Part shown: positions 32,189 through 36,553 of the stretch, in pieces
Layout of the letters: the number at the start of each line of letters is the position of its first letter
Position numbering within the stretch: the stretch's first letter is position 1
Assembly: GCA_043742865.1 (NCBI GenBank)
Contig: JAYTXR010000053.1
Location: 1 to 36,553, forward strand
Source of the DNA: PALSA-911 sp043742865
Lineage (GTDB): Bacteria; Pseudomonadota; Alphaproteobacteria; Acetobacterales; Acetobacteraceae
DNA: 36,553 nucleotides
Direction: 5' to 3'
Notes under the pieces: model-generated
Database searches by the model: none
What the model saw: the letters and a program-made list of their open reading frames with translations, nothing else
What the model was told of the DNA's origin: nothing
Program-made: the position numbers and the translations under genes

Positions 32189-35100
32189 ATGGATCGGTCC
32201 CGTGATATGCTTTCCGCTTCACAGAAGTTTGCCGTGGACGACGCGACAATCCTCCGCAACGTCTCCCGCGCGGCATTCACCGCCGGCCAGGCTTACGCAT
32301 CGCACGCGAAGGTACGAAACCTGGTCGCGAGTGAGGACGGCAGCGACATCCAGGCGGAGACGCAAGGCTCGGCATTCCGGCCCTATCGACAGCATATCCT
32401 CCTCCGCGGCAGCAAGAATGGACAGCGGGGCTTTACCGGCACCTGCACCTGTCCGGTCGGCTACAACTGCAAGCACGTCGCGGCGGTGCTGATCGCCGCG
32501 CGCGCTCAGGCTCAGCTTTCGGCGGAACCATTGTTAGATCGCATCGAACCGACCCATCCGACGGCACCGTCGGCGGAGGCAAATCTGCCGTTCGAGGTCG
32601 TCGCCTGGTTGCAATCGCTGGACAGCGATTCGGATGGCGCCTCGGAAATGTACCCTGACAATGTCCGCCAGCGCCTGTTCTACGTCCTCAGCCCGGCGCC
32701 GAACGTCCGCGGCACGGCTTCCCTGAATTTTTCCTGCGTCTCGGTCCCGCTGCGCAAGAACGGCACCCTCGGCGCGCCGCATAACTATGCGCCGCATCAG
32801 GTGGAGACGCCCGCACGCTACCTGCGCCCCTCCGACCGGTCGATCCTCCGCCGGCTGGCCCGGCTGCGATATGGCGCCGCGGAGCTGGGCCTGGACGACG
32901 ATCCGCCGGAACTGCTGCGCCGGATCATCGCCACCGGGCGTGCCCGCTGGGCGGAGATCGGCGGTCAGGCGCTAACCGAGGGGCCGGCGCGGCCCGGCCG
33001 GATCGTCTGGCGGTTGGACCCGAACGGCGCCCAGCAAGCCATGCTGGAACTCGACCCCGGTTTGGTCGGCTTTCGGCTGAACGGGGCTTGGTATGCCGAC
33101 CCCGCATCCGGTGCGGTCGGGCCGCTCGATCTCGATCTTCCGTCGGCGGTGGCCGCCAGGCTGCTCGCGGCCCCCCCTATTCCGGCCGATATCGCGCCCA
33201 AGGTCGCCGCGGAACTGGCCCGGAGACTGCCGGCCTTTGCCGTGCCCGTACCGGCCGAACTGGCGCCGCCGGAGGTGCTGGCAAGCCCGGTCACGCCGCA
33301 TCTGCGGTTCCTGCTGGGCAAGCTGGGCTTCGATCCGTCGCAGCGGCGCGGCGCCCAGCGCTTCGCCCCGCCCGGCTCGTATGAAACCCCGCTGGCCCGG
33401 CTTGGCTTCGGCTACGGGCACCTGACGGTGCCGTACGGCCGGCAGCAATCGCCGTCGGTCATCGCCGCGGACGGGCGGCTGTACCAGATCGTACGCGACC
33501 CGCCCGGCGAACGGGCGGCCCTCGCCCGTCTCGGCGGGATCGGCTTCGCACGGATCAGCGATGTCGCCCCGACCTACCGCGCCTATCGCAACGGCGACGA
33601 CTTCCTGCTGGACGACGACCAGAACGGCACCGACTGGCTCGATGTCATGATGCACGAAATGCCGGCGCTGGTGGCGGCGGGCTGGAAGATCGAGATCGAC
33701 GCCGACTTCCCGATCCGCCTTGCAACCGCCGACAGCGAGGTCGATGCGGAGCTTGTCGAGGGGTCCGGCATCGACTGGCTGGAATTGCATCTGGGCGTGA
33801 TGGTCGACGGCCAGCGCGTCGATCTGGTGCCGATGCTGGTGCGGCTGATCGCCGACACCGACGGGTCAGCGCTGACCGATAGCGACGATGACGACGAGCC
33901 GTTCCTGGTCCCGCTGCCAGACGGGCGCCTGCTGTCGCTGCCGCTCGGCAGCATTCGCCCGACGCTGCTGGCCTTGGCGGAGCTGTTCGCCGGCGGTGGG
34001 ATCGACATCGACTCCGGCAAGATCGCCTTCACCCGCCACGATGCGGCCGATCTGGCCGCGCTGGAAGACGCCACCGGCATTGTCTGGCGCGGTGGCGAAG
34101 CGCTGCGCGCGTTGGGCCGCCAACTGCGCGAAGCCGGCGACACCATCCCGCCCGCGGTCCTGCCGGCATCGTTCCGCGGGGTGCTGCGGCCCTATCAGGA
34201 ACAGGGTGTGGCCTGGCTGCAATTCCTGCGCGGCGCTGGGCTGGGCGGCATACTGGCCGACGACATGGGGCTGGGGAAAACCGTGCAGACGCTGGCCCAT
34301 CTGGCGATCGAGCAGGCGGAAGGTCGCCTCAACCAGCCCGCGCTGATCGTCTGCCCGACCAGCCTGATCCCGAACTGGACGCTGGAAGCCGAACGATTTG
34401 CCCCGGACCTGAAATTGCTGGCCTTGCATGGCCCGGCGCGAAAAGAACGGTTCGGCGAGATCGCCGCCCATGATCTGGTGCTGACCACCTATCCGCTGCT
34501 GACCCGCGACCATGAGGTGCTGACGGCGCAGGAATGGCATGCGGTGATCCTGGACGAGGCGCAGATGATCAAAAACCCGACCGCGGCAACCACCCGCCAG
34601 GCGTTGCGGCTGCGGGCCGGCCAGCGGCTTTGCCTGTCGGGCACACCGCTGCAGAATCATCTTGGCGAATTATGGTCGCTGTTCGATTTCCTGGCCCCCG
34701 GCTTCCTCGGCAGTTCGCGGAATTTCCGCAGCCGCTACCGCAACCCGATCGAGAAGCAAGGCGACGTCGAACGCCAGAAGATGCTGGGCCGCCGGGTGCG
34801 TCCGTTCCTGCTGCGCCGGACCAAGGAGCAAGTGCTGGGGGAATTGCCGCCGAAGACCGAGATCCCCGAATGGGTGGAGATGGGAACCGGTCAACGCGCG
34901 CTGTACGAAGGCATCCGTCTGGCGATGCACACCAGGGTGAAGGCCGCCATCGCCGAGCGCGGCATGGCGCGGTGCGGCATCATCATCCTGGATGCGCTGC
35001 TCAAGCTGCGCCAGGCCTGCTGCGACCCGAAGCTGCTGAAACTGAAGGCGGCGCACCACGCGACGGTTGGCACAGCCAAGCTCGACCGGCTGATGAACCT

Positions 35101-35581
35101 GCTGGAGGTGCTGCTGGGCGAAGGCCGGCGGGTGCTGATCTTCTCGCAGTTCACCTCCATGCTGGCGCTGATCGAGGCGCAGCTGCACGCAGCCAAAATC
35201 GACTACGTGCTGCTGACCGGCGACACCAAGGATCGCCTGACGCCGGTGCGCCGGTTCCAGGCCGGCGAGGTGCCGGTATTCCTGATCAGCCTGAAGGCCG
35301 GCGGCGTCGGCCTGAACCTGACCGCAGCCGATACGGTGATCCATTACGATCCCTGGTGGAACCCGGCGGTGGAGGACCAGGCCACGGACCGCGCCCACCG
35401 CATCGGCCAGGACAAGAAGGTGTTTGTCCATCGCCTGGTGACGCTGGCTACCATCGAGGAGAAGATGGAGGCGCTGAAGGACAGGAAGCGCGCGCTGGTC
35501 GCCTCGGTGCTGGACGCCGAGAATGGTGGCGCACTGAAGCTGACCGAAGCCGATGTGGAGGAATTATTCGCGTCCGCCTGA
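32189..35581 (+). CDS. SWIM-zinc-finger SNF2-family helicase/ATPase
   Basis: The protein has about 1130 residues. Near the N terminus is a SWIM zinc finger, CTCPVGYNCKH (Cys86, Cys88, Cys94, His96). A long region without assigned domains follows, then the SNF2/RecA pair: PYQEQGVAWLQF with Walker A DDMGLGKT at about 691-698, DEAQ at 789-792, SGTPLQNHLGELWSLFDFL, and the C-terminal helicase motifs GGVGLNLTAAD and DRAHRIGQ. It is a DNA-translocating ATPase; bacterial SWIM-SNF2 proteins are linked to DNA repair or transcription-associated roles, which I infer. Starts at 32189 and 32207 are both possible; neither has a clear ribosome binding site. It follows the CoA-transferase by 40 bp. Confidence 0.9.
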   Translation: MDRSRDMLSASQKFAVDDATILRNVSRAAFTAGQAYASHAKVRNLVASEDGSDIQAETQGSAFRPYRQHILLRGSKNGQRGFTGTCTCPVGYNCKHVAAVLIAARAQAQLSAEPLLDRIEPTHPTAPSAEANLPFEVVAWLQSLDSDSDGASEMYPDNVRQRLFYVLSPAPNVRGTASLNFSCVSVPLRKNGTLGAPHNYAPHQVETPARYLRPSDRSILRRLARLRYGAAELGLDDDPPELLRRIIATGRARWAEIGGQALTEGPARPGRIVWRLDPNGAQQAMLELDPGLVGFRLNGAWYADPASGAVGPLDLDLPSAVAARLLAAPPIPADIAPKVAAELARRLPAFAVPVPAELAPPEVLASPVTPHLRFLLGKLGFDPSQRRGAQRFAPPGSYETPLARLGFGYGHLTVPYGRQQSPSVIAADGRLYQIVRDPPGERAALARLGGIGFARISDVAPTYRAYRNGDDFLLDDDQNGTDWLDVMMHEMPALVAAGWKIEIDADFPIRLATADSEVDAELVEGSGIDWLELHLGVMVDGQRVDLVPMLVRLIADTDGSALTDSDDDDEPFLVPLPDGRLLSLPLGSIRPTLLALAELFAGGGIDIDSGKIAFTRHDAADLAALEDATGIVWRGGEALRALGRQLREAGDTIPPAVLPASFRGVLRPYQEQGVAWLQFLRGAGLGGILADDMGLGKTVQTLAHLAIEQAEGRLNQPALIVCPTSLIPNWTLEAERFAPDLKLLALHGPARKERFGEIAAHDLVLTTYPLLTRDHEVLTAQEWHAVILDEAQMIKNPTAATTRQALRLRAGQRLCLSGTPLQNHLGELWSLFDFLAPGFLGSSRNFRSRYRNPIEKQGDVERQKMLGRRVRPFLLRRTKEQVLGELPPKTEIPEWVEMGTGQRALYEGIRLAMHTRVKAAIAERGMARCGIIILDALLKLRQACCDPKLLKLKAAHHATVGTAKLDRLMNLLEVLLGEGRRVLIFSQFTSMLALIEAQLHAAKIDYVLLTGDTKDRLTPVRRFQAGEVPVFLISLKAGGVGLNLTAADTVIHYDPWWNPAVEDQATDRAHRIGQDKKVFVHRLVTLATIEEKMEALKDRKRALVASVLDAENGGALKLTEADVEELFASA

Positions 35582-35669
35582 CACAGGACGCCATCTTTCA
35601 GAAGCGCCACAGTTCCGGGCACGATGAAGGCGCGATACCGTGTGTGGAGGACCGCCAAGGAGAGCGCCC

Positions 35670-36446
35670 ATGCCACGCCGTATCGTCGACCTGTCCGTAG
35701 CCCTGCAGAACGATATTCCCAGCGACCCGCCGCGCAACATCCCGGTGATCGAATATACCGACCACGATCAATCGGCCGCCCTGGTGGCCGGGTTGTTCCC
35801 CGGCCTAACGCCGGATCGGCTGGCGGAGGGCAAAGGCTGGGCGGTGGAGAAGGTCACGCTCGGCACCCATACCGGGACCCATCTGGATGCCCCTTGGCAT
35901 TTTCATCCCACCATGTCCGGCGGGCTGCGCGCGATCACCATCGACGAAGTGCCGCTCGACTGGTGTTTCGGCCCCGGCGTGAAGCTGGATTTCCGGCATT
36001 TTCCGGACGGCTACGTGGTCGGCGCGGCGGAGGTGGCGGCGGAGCTGACCCGCATCGGCCATGAATTGCGGCCGATGGACATCGTGGTCGTCAACACCGC
36101 AGCCGGCAAGAAATTCGGGCAGAACGACTACCTCGACAGCGGCTGCGGCATGGGGAGGGAGGCGACGCTTTATCTGACCAGCCGCGGCGTGAAGGTGACC
36201 GGCACCGATGGCTGGAGCTGGGACGCGCCGTTCAGCCACACCGCGCGGCGCTTCGCCGAGACCGGCGATGCCTCGATCATCTGGGAGGGCCATAAATCCG
36301 GCCGCGAGATCGGCTACTGTCACATCGAGAAGCTGCACAATCTTGAAAACCTGCCGGCGTTCGGGTTCAAGATCGCGTGTTTTCCGGTAAAAATCCACCA
36401 GGCATCGGCCGGCTGGACGCGGGCGGTAGCGATCTTCGAGGACTGA
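35670..36446 (+). CDS. Cyclase-family (PF04199) hydrolase
   Basis: A 258-residue protein of the arylformamidase-like cyclase family. The hallmark HTGTHLDAPWHF occurs at 67-78 (HxGTHxDxPxHF), the metal-binding and catalytic motif, followed by conserved VVNTAAGKKFG and HNLENLPAFGFKI segments. The family includes kynurenine formamidase and isatin hydrolase. AAGGAG (35657-35662) precedes the ATG at 35670. It is the last complete gene of the window; a palindromic element begins 40 bp after it. The substrate cannot be assigned. Confidence 0.9.
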   Translation: MPRRIVDLSVALQNDIPSDPPRNIPVIEYTDHDQSAALVAGLFPGLTPDRLAEGKGWAVEKVTLGTHTGTHLDAPWHFHPTMSGGLRAITIDEVPLDWCFGPGVKLDFRHFPDGYVVGAAEVAAELTRIGHELRPMDIVVVNTAAGKKFGQNDYLDSGCGMGREATLYLTSRGVKVTGTDGWSWDAPFSHTARRFAETGDASIIWEGHKSGREIGYCHIEKLHNLENLPAFGFKIACFPVKIHQASAGWTRAVAIFED

Positions 36447-36486
36447 TACCGACCGGCGGAATGGCTGACCCACGTACGCCCGTCAT

Positions 36487-36553
36487 GGCCGGCCCTGTGC
36501 CGGCCATCCACGGCTTACCGGCCTGCCGAGAAAGCCGTGGATGCCTGGGACAA
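36487..36553. repeat. Palindromic dispersed-repeat-like element, cut by the window edge
   Basis: Two hairpins stand side by side. GGCCGGC (36487-36493) pairs with GCCGGCC (36499-36505) across a 5-nt loop, and ATCCACGGCTT (36506-36516) pairs with AAGCCGTGGAT (36532-36542) across 15 nt; GCCTGGGACAA then runs off the edge. The GTCATGGCCGG / CCGGCCATCCACGGC / CGTGGATGCC pattern is like a dispersed repeat I recall as common in alphaproteobacterial intergenic DNA. It may double as a terminator for the cyclase gene. Confidence 0.6.

Noticed and set aside
30493..32280. 595-codon minus-strand open frame
   Set aside because: It is antisense to the quinone oxidoreductase and CoA-transferase-like genes and has no family signal.

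Overview
The window is GC-rich DNA with strong third-position G/C bias and almost no non-coding space. It has many 4-bp ATGA or GTGA gene overlaps, a histidine operon of alphaproteobacterial layout, Tat-like substrate-binding proteins and a PEP-CTERM protein. This suggests an environmental alphaproteobacterium, most likely Rhodospirillales/Acetobacteraceae; that placement is inference, because no rRNA or ribosomal protein gene is present. I see no tRNA, rRNA, CRISPR array, intact insertion sequence or phage gene.

Left part (1-19137), small-molecule uptake and catabolism: the 3' end of a sodium:solute symporter; a minus-strand run of nitronate monooxygenase, phytanoyl-CoA dioxygenase-like and substrate-binding protein genes; a divergent plus-strand unit (acyl-CoA ligase, MaoC-like hydratase, double carboxymuconolactone-decarboxylase-like protein); a complete minus-strand branched-chain-type ABC transporter operon (binding protein, livH, livM, livG, livF); a plus-strand pair of translationally coupled metallo-beta-lactamase-fold proteins; a minus-strand operon of Rieske ferredoxin, two amidohydrolase-2 proteins and a cupin; and an MFS transporter. 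The substrate is not identifiable. The combination of import, CoA activation, hydration and amidohydrolase/Rieske chemistry suggests breakdown of a carboxylic, perhaps aromatic or amide, compound.

Middle part (19249-23998), histidine biosynthesis: hisB, a DUF2628 membrane protein, hisH, a GNAT acetyltransferase, hisA, hisF, hisE and a HIT protein, all on the minus strand and nearly all overlapping or within 14 bp. HisE carries an unusual lysine/alanine-rich N-terminal extension built on a 15-bp tandem repeat.

Right part (24065-36553), mixed accessory and housekeeping: a dimeric alpha/beta-barrel protein with two WYD-EHIP motifs, an epoxide-hydrolase-like enzyme and an M20 carbamoylase/allantoate-amidohydrolase-like enzyme (minus strand); a divergent class II aldolase and a small lipoprotein; a PEP-CTERM metallopeptidase-like protein preceded by a 4 x 17-bp tandem repeat; a quinone oxidoreductase overlapping a CoA-transferase-like gene; a large SWIM-SNF2 helicase; a cyclase-family hydrolase; and a palindromic dispersed-repeat-like element at the right edge.

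The points most worth a second look are the MBL pair whose metal-binding motifs are degenerate in complementary ways, the paralogous amidohydrolase pair in which one member lost its catalytic Asp, the CoA-transferase with Gly at the expected catalytic Glu, the HisE tail, and the structured regulatory regions at 4228-4427 and 12666-13026.
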